Assembly (NCBI GenBank): GCA_937980205.1
Contig: CALJKW010000026.1
Coordinates: forward strand, 1 to 64,000
DNA from: an uncultured Myxococcales bacterium
GTDB taxonomy: Bacteria; Myxococcota; Myxococcia; Myxococcales; Myxococcaceae
Length of the DNA stretch: 64,000 nucleotides
Direction of reading: 5' to 3'
Shown: one piece after another, positions 57,039 to 64,000 of the stretch
Position numbering within the stretch: the first letter of the stretch is position 1
Layout of the letters: every line of letters starts with the position of its first letter
Made by a program: the position numbers and the translations under genes
The notes under the pieces: model-generated
What the model was told of the DNA's origin: nothing
Database searches by the model: none
The model's input: only the letters and a program-made list of their open reading frames with translations

Positions 57039-58529
57039 ATGCCAGGCATCCCCGTTGCCTCGAACCTGCGCGCCGCCGAGAGCCGCCCCTTGAAGGTCCT
57101 GGTCGTCGAGGACAACGAGGACGACCTCGAGCTCCTGCTCGCCGAGCTGCGCCGCGGCGGCTACGACCCGCGCTACCGCCGCGTCTGGACTCCCGAGGAG
57201 TACGCCGCCGTCCTCGCGCAGGAAGACTGGGACATCGTCGTCTCCGACTTCACGCTCCCGCGCTTCAGCGCGCGCAAGGCGCTCGAGCTGCTCAAGCTCA
57301 GCGGCAAGGACCTGCCGTTCATCATCGTCTCCGGCAGCATCGGCGAGAGCGTCGCGGTCGACGCGATGAAGGCCGGCGCCCACGACTTCTTCTCGAAGTC
57401 GAGCCTCACGCGGCTGCCCGCCGCCATCGAGCGCGAGGTGAAGGAGGCCACCGTCCGCCGCGAGCGCGCCGCCACGGTGCAGAAGCTCCGCCAGTCCGAA
57501 GAGCGCTACCGCCTCGTCGTCCAGCACGTCCGCGACTACGCCATCTTCTTCCTCGACGAGGTCGGCCGCGTCGCCACCTGGAGCGCAGGCGCCCGCCGCA
57601 TCTTCGGCTACGAAGAGAGCGAAGCCGTCGGCAAGCCGCTGTCGCTGTTCCACGAGAACGCCTTCGCGCACCTCGAGCGCGCCCGCACCCACGGCCTCGC
57701 CCACGACGAGGGCTTCGCGGTCCGCAAGGACGGCGGCCGCTTCTGGGCCGAGCGCGACCTCGAGCTCGTCCGCGACAAAGAGCGCGTGCTCGGCTTCGCC
57801 GTCGTGCTGCGCGACGCCACCGAGCGCAAGCGCTTCGTCGACGAGCTGAAGGCGGCGATCTCCGCGCGCGACGAGTTCCTCTCCATCGCGTCCCACGAGC
57901 TCAAGACGCCCCTCACCTCACTCAAGCTGCAGCTCGAGAGCATGACCCGGCAAAAGGGCGCGCTCTCGCCGGCCGATCTCGCGCGCAAGGTCGACATCCT
58001 CAAGCGCCAGGCCGACCGGCTCACCTCGCTCGTCGGCGCGCTGCTCGACGTCACGAAGCTCTCGTCGGGCAAGCTCACGCTCGACCGGGCGCAGATCGAC
58101 CTCACCGCGCTGGTATCGACGTACCTGCAGCGCGCGAGCACCTCCATCGAGCACAGCGGCTCGAAGGTCACGCTGCACGCGAACGGCGCCGTCATCGGCC
58201 ACTGGGACAAAGAGCGCCTCGCCACCGTCGTCGAGAACCTGATGTCGAACGCGCTCAAGTTCGGCCAGGGCAACGCCATCGAGGTGCGCGTCGAGGACGC
58301 CGGTGCGCGCGCGCGGCTCGAGGTATCGGACCGCGGTATCGGCATCGCCCAGGAGGACCAGGCGCGCATCTTCGACCGCTTCGAGCGCGCGGTGCCGGAG
58401 GTGCACTACGGAGGCCTGGGCATCGGGCTGTGGCTCGCGCGCCAGGTCGTCGAAGCACACGGCGGGAATATTTCCGTGCAGAGCCGCGCCGGCGCAGGCT
58501 CGACGTTCACGGTCGAGCTGCCGCGCTGA
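57039..58529 (+). CDS. Response regulator / PAS / histidine kinase hybrid
   Basis: 496 residues from ATG 57039 (AAGGG at 57031; a TTG at 57021 is an alternative). Receiver domain first (acidic pair at 24-28, phosphoacceptor Asp70 in VVSDFTLP, Ser in IIVSGSIGE, Lys in FFSKSSL). A short linker, then a PAS domain (~165-270; FFLDEVGRVATWSAGARRIFG in part), HisKA with His in SIASHELKTPL (~287) and HATPase_c (NLMSNALKFG, DRGIGIA, GGLGIGLWLAR). The order receiver-PAS-kinase predicts that phosphorylation of the receiver tunes kinase output. No membrane segment. Downstream partner unknown. Confidence 0.93.
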   Translation: MPGIPVASNLRAAESRPLKVLVVEDNEDDLELLLAELRRGGYDPRYRRVWTPEEYAAVLAQEDWDIVVSDFTLPRFSARKALELLKLSGKDLPFIIVSGSIGESVAVDAMKAGAHDFFSKSSLTRLPAAIEREVKEATVRRERAATVQKLRQSEERYRLVVQHVRDYAIFFLDEVGRVATWSAGARRIFGYEESEAVGKPLSLFHENAFAHLERARTHGLAHDEGFAVRKDGGRFWAERDLELVRDKERVLGFAVVLRDATERKRFVDELKAAISARDEFLSIASHELKTPLTSLKLQLESMTRQKGALSPADLARKVDILKRQADRLTSLVGALLDVTKLSSGKLTLDRAQIDLTALVSTYLQRASTSIEHSGSKVTLHANGAVIGHWDKERLATVVENLMSNALKFGQGNAIEVRVEDAGARARLEVSDRGIGIAQEDQARIFDRFERAVPEVHYGGLGIGLWLARQVVEAHGGNISVQSRAGAGSTFTVELPR

Positions 58530-58538
58530 TCCGTGGCC

Positions 58539-58570
58539 TCTCTCCTGCACTCCCAGAGGGAAAGGAGAGA
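58539..58570 (+). promoter_or_regulatory. Hairpin that could mask the ribosome site of the 58574 gene
   Basis: TCTCTCCT (58539-58546) is exactly complementary to AGGAGAGA (58563-58570), which is the Shine-Dalgarno region just before the ATG at 58574. The 16-nt loop and position would allow the RNA to hide the ribosome site. Confidence 0.45.
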
Positions 58571-58573
58571 AGA

Positions 58574-58975
58574 ATGAACGAACCAAACCTGGGTACAAGA
58601 AGATCGGGCATCTACAGCCCGCCGCCGAAGCGTCGCATGGGCCTGTGGCTCGCGATCGCCGCTGCAGCCGTGGCGCTCGTGCTGTTCCTCGCGTTCGGTG
58701 GGAAAGATCGCACCGAAGCGACACGCGGCACGCCCAGCGGAATGGGCCGCCGGCCGGTGGATGACAGCACCGTGCGCCCGGGCGGACGGCCGCTCGACCG
58801 CAACCTCGACCGCCCGAGCGAAGTGCAGGGCGTTCCGGCCGACGACCGCGCGGTTCCCCCCGCAGACGTCCCGCCGGTCGAGAACCCCGACGACAGCACG
58901 CTCGCCCCGCTGCCCAACGGGCGCGACCCGGGCATGCCGCCGCCGAGCGACGACACCCCTCGGCCAACCCCCTGA
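58574..58975 (+). CDS. Small membrane protein with Pro-rich acidic tail
   Basis: 133 residues from ATG 58574, preceded by the strong ribosome site AAAGGAGAGAAGA. Cytoplasmic basic N-terminus (SGIYSPPPKRRMG), one transmembrane helix (LWLAIAAAAVALVLFLAF), then an extracytoplasmic tail rich in Pro, Asp, Arg (PPADVPPVENPDDS). No known family. The ribosome site can pair with an upstream segment. It follows the hybrid kinase by 44 bp in the same orientation, so it may be cotranscribed. Confidence 0.7.
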   Translation: MNEPNLGTRRSGIYSPPPKRRMGLWLAIAAAAVALVLFLAFGGKDRTEATRGTPSGMGRRPVDDSTVRPGGRPLDRNLDRPSEVQGVPADDRAVPPADVPPVENPDDSTLAPLPNGRDPGMPPPSDDTPRPTP

Positions 58976-59022
58976 CGGTCGTTTTGTGATGACGCTGGCG
59001 CATCGGTGCTAACACTGCACCG

Positions 59023-59973
59023 GTGCGCCTCGTCTTCTTCGGCGTCCTCGTCGTAAGTCTCGCTGCGAGCGCCCAGGTTCCTTCGAGTCCGTCGCTCGCC
59101 GTGACGGTGATGGACGCCAGAGACCTGAGCGACGCGAGCGTGCGCAAGCTGCACCGCGCCGCGCTCGAGCAGCTCAAGGGCCTCGTCGCGGTCCCCGTCT
59201 CCGACGCGTACGACTGGAAGGGCCCCAAGCGGGCGTGCGCCGAGACCGACCTCGGCTGCCAGCGCGACAAGGTGAAGGCCGCCGGCACCCCCGCCGCCAT
59301 CGCGCTCTGGGTCACCAGCAGCAAGCTCACCGGAGTCCTCTTCCTCGACGGCGACCGCGTTCCGCCGTCGCGCGACGTCGAGCTCGGCGATGCGCCCGAC
59401 GTCGCCGCGCGCACGCTCTTCGACGGCCTCGTCCCCGCGTGGATGAAGAAGGGCTGGGGCGCGATCCGGCTCTCCGACGAGCCGGCTCGAGGCAGCGTGG
59501 TGAAGGTCGACGGCCGCGTGCTGCCCGCGAAAGACCGCAGGGACGGCGTGATTCCGCTCACCGCCGGCGCGCACCAGCTCGACCTCGTCTTCCCCGACGG
59601 CCGCGCGGTGCTGCAGCGCGTGGAGGTCGCCGAGGGCAGCCGCACCCGCGTCGACGTCGAGCCGCCGGCAGGGGTCGCCACCGGAGCGGCGACCTCGAGC
59701 TTCTCGAGCCTGCGCCTCGTCAGCTACTCGGCGTGGATGGTCGGCACCGCCACGCTGCTCTCCGCCTTCATCGTCGCGTTCGTGGGCCGCCAGACGGCGG
59801 TGGGCCAGAGCCCCTGCCAGCCGGACACGCGCGAGTGCTCCACCTTGAGCGAGGCGATGGAGCGGCAGCGGCAGGCGGCGGGGTATGCTTCGACCGCCAA
59901 CGTCCTGTTGGCCCTGGGGCTCGTCTTCAGCGTGGCCGGAGCCGGTCTGTTCACGTTCGACGTGCTGCGATGA
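59023..59973 (+). CDS. Exported PEGA-like protein with two C-terminal helices
   Basis: 316 residues from GTG 59023. Signal peptide (RLVFFGVLVVSLAASA). An N-terminal domain of ~130 residues (LAVTVMDARDLSDASVRKL, KGPKRACAETDLGCQRDK in parts) is followed by a PEGA-like beta segment (GSVVKVDGRVLPAKDR, DGVIPLTAGAHQLDLVF). Two hydrophobic helices (SAWMVGTATLLSAFIVAFVG and TANVLLALGLVFSVAGAGLF) end the protein. Same plan as the 27528 gene. The stop overlaps the MopE-repeat gene (ATGA). Confidence 0.75.
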   Translation: MRLVFFGVLVVSLAASAQVPSSPSLAVTVMDARDLSDASVRKLHRAALEQLKGLVAVPVSDAYDWKGPKRACAETDLGCQRDKVKAAGTPAAIALWVTSSKLTGVLFLDGDRVPPSRDVELGDAPDVAARTLFDGLVPAWMKKGWGAIRLSDEPARGSVVKVDGRVLPAKDRRDGVIPLTAGAHQLDLVFPDGRAVLQRVEVAEGSRTRVDVEPPAGVATGAATSSFSSLRLVSYSAWMVGTATLLSAFIVAFVGRQTAVGQSPCQPDTRECSTLSEAMERQRQAAGYASTANVLLALGLVFSVAGAGLFTFDVLR

Positions 59974-61301
59974 AGCGACTGGCGCTGATGGCCTTGCTGG
60001 TGTCGAGCTGCTTCCAGGCGTGGAAGGCGGACGGCCTCTACCTCTGCGGCGGCGGCTGCCCCGAGGGCATGGAGTGCGACGACGGAGTCTGCTGCCGCGA
60101 CAACGGCTCGCCGCAGTGCCCGACGCGCGTGCCTCCGTCGGGGCGCTGCGCCGACGGCTCGCTGCCGAAGACGCTGTACCGCGACCGCGACCTCGACGGT
60201 TACGGCAACCCGGCCGAGCAGCGCGCGACCTGCGGCCGGCCCGTGCTCGAGCAGTGGGTGGAGAACGACGACGACTGCGACGACGGCTCCGCGGCGGCGG
60301 CGCCCGGCGGCACCGAGAGCTGCGACGGCCGCGACAACGACTGCGACGGCGCCATCGACGAAGGGCTCGTTCCGCAGATGCAGTACTTCCGCGACCTCGA
60401 CGGAGACGGCTCGGGCGAGGCCTCGGACACGCTGATGGCCTGCGCGACGCCGCCCGGCTACGCGCCGAGCTCCGGAGACTGCGCGCCGATGGACAACACG
60501 CGCTTCCCCGGCGCGACCGAGGTCTGCAACAACGAAGACGACGACTGCGACGGCGTGCGCGACGACAACGTCAGCGTCGGCGTCGGCGGGACGTGCTCCG
60601 ACGCAGGCATGGGCGAGTGCGCCGCGGGCACGCTGCAGTGCGTGGGCGGCGCCATCTCGTGCCGGCCGACGAAGACTCCGTCGCGCGACATCTGCAACAC
60701 GCTCGACGACGACTGCGACGGCATGGTCGACGAGCAGCCCGACTGCGGCGGCCCCGACATGCTGCTCGCGGTGAACGCCGCGGTGACCGGCGCGCGAGAC
60801 ACCGGCTCGAACGCCCAGTCGCAGGCGATGCCGACGCAGTGCTTCGGCCGCACCGTCGGCACGGGCGAGACCTGGGCGCCGCCGCAGTGGTCCGGCTCTT
60901 CGGACAGCTTCCACGTCTGGTACGCCGAGGCGCCGAACAACGGCACGTGGGACCTCTCGAAGGTCGGCCTCAAGCTTCACCTGCAGTTCACGACGTCGAT
61001 GCTGCGGCAGAACACCACCACGCCGTGGAACACGTTCAACCAGCCGGTGGTGCTCTTGTGCAACGCGGACCCGACGAAGTTCTCGCGCTACCGGCCGAAC
61101 CCCGCGACGCTGATGACGAGCGCGACGGTGAGCGTCAACACCGACATGCCGCTGGCCGGCGGCAACGGCTGGCTGCTCGCCCAGCCCGGCGCCGACCTCA
61201 CCCAGGTGAAGCGCGTCGAGGTCATCGTCGAGCCCAGCTCGGCGCCGATGGTCCCCAGCTTCACCATCACGTTCAACAACAGCACGGGGTTCAAGCCGTG
61301 A
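59970..61301 (+). CDS. MopE-type repeat lipoprotein
   Basis: 443 residues from ATG 59970. Lipoprotein signal (LALMALLVSSCFQ). Residues ~20-265 hold three to four MopE-type Cys/Asp repeats with the core ESCDGRDNDCDGAIDE, EVCNNEDDDCDGVRDD, DICNTLDDDCDGMVDE; each is a candidate Ca or Cu site. The C-terminal ~180 residues are a beta-sandwich-like domain (THVWYAEAPN-type SFHVWYAEAP, LKLHLQFTTSML) with no family known to me. Coupled to both neighbours by overlapping codons, so it belongs to a three-gene surface operon. Confidence 0.85.
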   Translation: MKRLALMALLVSSCFQAWKADGLYLCGGGCPEGMECDDGVCCRDNGSPQCPTRVPPSGRCADGSLPKTLYRDRDLDGYGNPAEQRATCGRPVLEQWVENDDDCDDGSAAAAPGGTESCDGRDNDCDGAIDEGLVPQMQYFRDLDGDGSGEASDTLMACATPPGYAPSSGDCAPMDNTRFPGATEVCNNEDDDCDGVRDDNVSVGVGGTCSDAGMGECAAGTLQCVGGAISCRPTKTPSRDICNTLDDDCDGMVDEQPDCGGPDMLLAVNAAVTGARDTGSNAQSQAMPTQCFGRTVGTGETWAPPQWSGSSDSFHVWYAEAPNNGTWDLSKVGLKLHLQFTTSMLRQNTTTPWNTFNQPVVLLCNADPTKFSRYRPNPATLMTSATVSVNTDMPLAGGNGWLLAQPGADLTQVKRVEVIVEPSSAPMVPSFTITFNNSTGFKP

Positions 61302-61495
61302 TAAAGAATCGCTTCATGCTCAGAGTCCTCGTGGTCGCCTTCGCGGTGCTCGCTTCGGCCTGCGGGCCGGCGACGAAGTGCCGCGACCTCTGCTCCGCGA
61401 ACATGCCGTGTCAGGACAGCCGCTTCGTCTGCATTCAGAGCAAGTGCCTGATGGACAACGGCGACGCGGGCCCGCCGAGCTGCCCGTCGATGTAG
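61298..61495 (+). CDS. Small Cys-rich lipoprotein
   Basis: 65 residues from GTG 61298, which overlaps the upstream TGA (GTGA); ATG 61316 would give a shorter 59-residue form. Lipobox VLASAC (Cys22 from the GTG), then a mature peptide with six cysteines (KCRDLCSANMPCQDSRFVCIQ in parts, KCLMDNGD). Anchored in a membrane, extracytoplasmic. Third gene of the operon. The cysteine pattern is similar to other small myxobacterial lipoproteins; function unknown. Confidence 0.72.
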   Translation: MIKNRFMLRVLVVAFAVLASACGPATKCRDLCSANMPCQDSRFVCIQSKCLMDNGDAGPPSCPSM

Positions 61496-61509
61496 CGGGA
61501 AGATTCCGG

Positions 61510-61582
61510 CGCTCGGCGCGAAGCGGCGGGCGGAGTGTGCCCGCCGCGGAGCAGGGAGACGCAGTCTCCCGTCGGCCGAGCG
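61510..61582. repeat. Cloverleaf-folding palindromic element
   Basis: Outer arms CGCTCGGC (61510-61517) and GCCGAGCG (61575-61582) are exact complements. Inside are two perfect hairpins: GCGGCGGGC-ggagtgt-GCCCGCCGC (61523-61547) and GGGAGAC-gca-GTCTCCC (61554-61570). It lies between convergent genes. It may terminate transcription or be a mobile REP-type element. Confidence 0.6.
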
Positions 61583-61588
61583 TAAAGA

Positions 61589-63304
61589 TTACGGGCTCAG
61601 GTTCAGGCACGAGTCCGGCCGCTGCGTGTGCAGCTCGGCCAGCGCCTCGTCCGTGACTTCGCAGAGCAGCTCGATGCCGTAGTACTGGCGGCGCCAGAAG
61701 TCCTTGTCGGCCTCGTCCTTCGCGTCGAGGTTCGCGATGAACAGGCTCTCGATGGTGTCGAGAATCCGCTCGCGCTGGGCGGGGCTCCAGTTCTGCTTGA
61801 GCGGCAGCTCGAGGAACAGCGAGCGCAGCCGCCCGAGCTCGCGGGTGTGGCCCCACAGGGCCGGCGTGGTGCGCAGCACCGTCTGCGCGCTCGTCACCGA
61901 GCCGAGCAGCATCGAGCGGTACATGCACTCGCGCTGCTCCGGAGCGTACGACTCGGCGGTGATTTTCAAGGTCTCGAGCTGCTTGCGCGCGTCGCTCGGG
62001 CGGTAGATGGGCAGGTTCGCGACGCGCCGCTCGAGCTCGGCGGTGGGCAGCTCGCGCAGCTCCTTCGTGTAGAGGTCCTGCCCGGGGCACGCGCTCGCGG
62101 GCGGCGGCGTCACGACGACGAGCGACGCGCCCGGCCGCTTGAGGTAGCCGATGCCCGCGCCGAGGCCTCCGGTGAGCAGCATCGCCAGCAGCGCGAGCGG
62201 CACGACGCTGCGCCGCTTCGGCGGCTGCGGCGCTGACGCTGGAGCCGGAGCTGGAGGCTGCGGCCGATACGGCGTCGCGAGCGGAATCGGCTTCGGCGGC
62301 ACGTACGTCGGGTCCGACGGAGCGGCCGGCACCGGAGGCTGCGGCGAGCCGCTCTTTCGCGCCGCCGCGCTGAACGCCGCGGCGAGCTCGGCCATGGTGC
62401 CGTAGCGCTTGTCGCGCTCCTTGTGCGTGGCGCGGTCGAGCACCGCGTCGAGCAGCGGGTGGTGCAGCGACGGGTCGACCGAGCCCAGGGCGCGGACTCC
62501 GCCGCGCTGCTGCTGGGCGAGCACGCCCTGCAGGTCGGGCGCGTCGATGGCCGGGCTGCCGGTGAGGAGCTCGAACGCGAGCAGGCCGAGCGCGTAGATG
62601 TCGACGCGGGCGTCGACCTCTTCTCCGCGCGCCTGCTCGGGGGCCATGTACCGCGGCGTGCCGGCGATGGCGCCGTGAGCGGTCAGGCGCGTCGCGCCGT
62701 CGTAGACGCGCCGCGCGATGCCGAAGTCGAGGACCTTCACGTGGTACCCGTGCAGGCCTTTGCGGACCATCACGTTCTCGGGCTTCAGGTCGCGGTGGAC
62801 GACGCCCTTCTCGTGCGCGGCCTCGAGCACGTTGGCGACCTGCAGCACGATGTCGGCGGCCTCGCTCACCGGCAGCCGGCGGCGCGCGTCGAGCAGCTCC
62901 TTGAGGTTCTGCCCCTCGACGAGCTCCATCGCGATGTAGAGCGTGCCGTCGTCGTCCTGCCCGAAGTCGTGCAGCGTGACGGCGCCGGGGTGGTTCACGC
63001 GCGCGTAGGTGCGCGCCTCGGAGAGGAAGCGGCGCGCGAGCTCGACGTCGCGGCCGAGCTCGGGGTTCAAGAACTTCACCGCGGCGCGCAGGCCCAGCTT
63101 CGCGTCATCGGCCTCGTAGACGGCGCCCATGCCGCCCTGGCCGAGCTTCCGCTTCACCACGAAGCGGCCCTTCACGGTGCGGCCGAGGAACGGGTCCGAC
63201 TGCGGAGCGACCGACACCGCCTCGCGCCCTCCGCACTGCGGGCAGCTGCCGGTCCAGCTCGGCGACTCGGCGCCGCAGGCTTTGCAGATGGTGAGGGTGG
63301 CCAA
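61589..63304 (-). CDS. Ser/Thr protein kinase with N-terminal zinc ribbon
   Basis: 571 residues from TTG 63304. A zinc ribbon (CKAC and CPQC, residues ~7-25) is followed by a full kinase domain (~45-305): GQGGMGAVY, Lys in AAVKF, HRDLKPENV, DFGIA, GTPRYMAPEQ. All catalytic residues are present. A Pro-rich juxtamembrane region leads to one transmembrane helix (VPLALLAMLLTGGLGAGIGYL, ~385-405) and a ~165-residue extracytoplasmic domain with a Cys pair (helical, ELERRVANLPIY, LDTIESLFIANL), the probable sensor. Substrates unknown. Divergent from the LuxR-type gene 59 bp away, so they may be functionally linked. Confidence 0.93.
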   Translation of the reverse strand: MATLTICKACGAESPSWTGSCPQCGGREAVSVAPQSDPFLGRTVKGRFVVKRKLGQGGMGAVYEADDAKLGLRAAVKFLNPELGRDVELARRFLSEARTYARVNHPGAVTLHDFGQDDDGTLYIAMELVEGQNLKELLDARRRLPVSEAADIVLQVANVLEAAHEKGVVHRDLKPENVMVRKGLHGYHVKVLDFGIARRVYDGATRLTAHGAIAGTPRYMAPEQARGEEVDARVDIYALGLLAFELLTGSPAIDAPDLQGVLAQQQRGGVRALGSVDPSLHHPLLDAVLDRATHKERDKRYGTMAELAAAFSAAARKSGSPQPPVPAAPSDPTYVPPKPIPLATPYRPQPPAPAPASAPQPPKRRSVVPLALLAMLLTGGLGAGIGYLKRPGASLVVVTPPPASACPGQDLYTKELRELPTAELERRVANLPIYRPSDARKQLETLKITAESYAPEQRECMYRSMLLGSVTSAQTVLRTTPALWGHTRELGRLRSLFLELPLKQNWSPAQRERILDTIESLFIANLDAKDEADKDFWRRQYYGIELLCEVTDEALAELHTQRPDSCLNLSP

Positions 63305-63362
63305 CGGGTATGAGACTAACGCACCCCTGTCGGGGTTCCCGCGGCTGCTAAGGTGCCGCGCC

Positions 63363-63635
63363 GTGCCAAAGAGCGCGCGGGTCACGCGCTTCCGGATGGG
63401 TGGTACCCAGTTCCTGACGATGAGCGTGCCGTCGGGCGCGCCTCGGGTGGGCTTCCCCCTGACGCCGGCGGAGCGGCAGGTGGTCGCGCTGCTCATCGAA
63501 GGGAAGACCAACGCGCAGATCGCCCGCGCGCGGCGGACGTCGGCGCGCACCGTGGCGAACCAGCTGGCGAGCATCTTCAAGAAGCTCTCGGTCGGCTCTC
63601 GCGCCGAGCTCATCGCGATGGGAGTCGCCGGTTGA
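63363..63635 (+). CDS. Short LuxR-type HTH protein
   Basis: 90 residues from GTG 63363 (ATG 63396 gives 79). Residues ~32-85 are a LuxR-type helix-turn-helix: LTPAERQVVALLIEGKTNAQIA then RRTSARTVANQLASIFKKL, all key positions kept (given in parts). There is no sensory or receiver domain, so it depends on another protein for input. Stop overlaps the next start (TTGA). Confidence 0.85.
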   Translation: MPKSARVTRFRMGGTQFLTMSVPSGAPRVGFPLTPAERQVVALLIEGKTNAQIARARRTSARTVANQLASIFKKLSVGSRAELIAMGVAG

Positions 63636-64000
63636 AGAAAGACCCGCTGTCCATCATCGAGGCGGCGTACGCGGTGGATCGCCCGCTCGACGCCTGGCTC
63701 GGCGGCGTGCTCGAGAACCTCGCCGACGCCACCGGCGAGGGCCTCGGCGTCTGGGCCGTGCTCTACGACGCGCGCGACGCCGCGAACCTCAAGTTCGAGC
63801 ACATGGCGTTTCATCAGATCGACCCGCTGCACCAGGAGCTGCTCAAAGGCGGCGCCGAGACGCTGAGCGCGCGCACGGTCGAGAAGACCTTCGTGAACGG
63901 CACCTGCGGCACGCTGTCGGAGAACCTCGGCCCGTCGTTCCGCCGCAACAACCCCATCGCGCGCGCGGTGAAGGAGACGTTCGGCGTCGGCGATTCCATC
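63632..64000 (+). CDS. N-terminal part of a regulator, runs off the window
   Basis: From TTG 63632 (overlapping the upstream TGA), 123 residues are visible without a stop up to the window edge. They read DPLSIIEAAYAVDRPLDAWLG, VLENLADATGEGLGVWAVLYD and RTVEKTFVNGTCGTLSEN (in parts), an alpha/beta pattern like a GAF-type sensory domain. In similar myxobacterial genes this precedes a LuxR-type HTH, but that part lies outside the window. Confidence 0.65.
   Translation, partial: MKKDPLSIIEAAYAVDRPLDAWLGGVLENLADATGEGLGVWAVLYDARDAANLKFEHMAFHQIDPLHQELLKGGAETLSARTVEKTFVNGTCGTLSENLGPSFRRNNPIARAVKETFGVGDSI

Noticed and set aside
61510..61582. Cloverleaf as a tRNA gene
   Set aside because: Stem lengths and loops do not fit a tRNA, there is no TTCGA-type arm, no anticodon loop and no CCA end.

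Overview
The window reads as chromosomal DNA of a myxobacterium (phylum Myxococcota). The DNA is very GC-rich with strong G/C preference at third codon positions. Three secreted proteins end in a MYXO-CTERM sorting tail (Gly/Cys patch, short hydrophobic helix, Arg cluster). There is a sigma factor of the Myxococcales-type Sig-70 gmx1 family, three Ser/Thr protein kinases, MopE-type Cys/Asp repeats, and many lipoproteins with long Gly-Ser-Thr linkers after the lipobox. GTG and TTG starts and 1-4 bp stop/start overlaps are common. Genus cannot be fixed from this sequence; a Cystobacterineae-like relative is a guess.

Layout. 1-10 kb: the 3' part of dnaN, a TfoX-like gene, a lipoprotein gene apparently cut in two by an in-frame TAG, a diheme peroxidase, a Kelch lipoprotein, a TIGR02996 protein and a two-gene operon of Cys-rich repeat lipoproteins. 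10-17 kb: a TPR protein; a Ser/Thr kinase carrying an anti-sigma-type zinc finger, divergent from the gmx1 sigma factor; a lipoprotein preceded by two short coupled ORFs; a DUF5916 beta-barrel protein; a receiver protein. 17-25.8 kb: small membrane proteins, a gliding-type ABC cluster (GldA-like ATPase, fused GldF-GldG, DUF4340 protein), a MEDS-domain histidine kinase divergent from a PilZ protein, and a large unknown protein. 25.8-33.5 kb: a MYXO-CTERM beta-helix protein, a CsgG-like/lipoprotein pair, recF, and a second diheme peroxidase. 33.5-42 kb: a small membrane protein behind a striking palindrome, a GH5 hydrolase, a trypsin-like protease, a coupled desaturase/outer-membrane/DUF1697 operon, a dipeptide-epimerase-like enzyme, two coupled unknowns and a lipoprotein. 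42-54 kb: a propeller protein, Ser/Thr kinase, zinc alcohol dehydrogenase, DUF6328 membrane protein, giant M36 metalloprotease, PAS histidine kinase, PEBP protein and sterol-desaturase-like protein. 54-64 kb: a propeller-cytochrome lipoprotein, a response-regulator/histidine-kinase hybrid, a MopE-repeat gene set, a zinc-ribbon Ser/Thr kinase and the start of a LuxR-type regulatory pair.

How it fits together: DNA replication/repair genes (dnaN, recF) are embedded in a region dominated by cell-envelope and secreted proteins and their signalling. No rRNA, tRNA, transposase, phage gene or CRISPR array was recognised. No stretch over 300 bp lacks a gene; the longest gap (45581-45867) is mostly one large imperfect palindrome. 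Several non-coding signals stand out: a REP-like repeat family (three copies), a cloverleaf-folding element, a palindromic insertion inside a coding region, and several terminators between convergent genes. I see no single system that I can call new with confidence. The best candidates for a second look are the zinc-finger kinase/sigma pair, the broken 1.2-2.9 kb gene, the short coupled ORFs at 14.3 kb and the palindromic elements.
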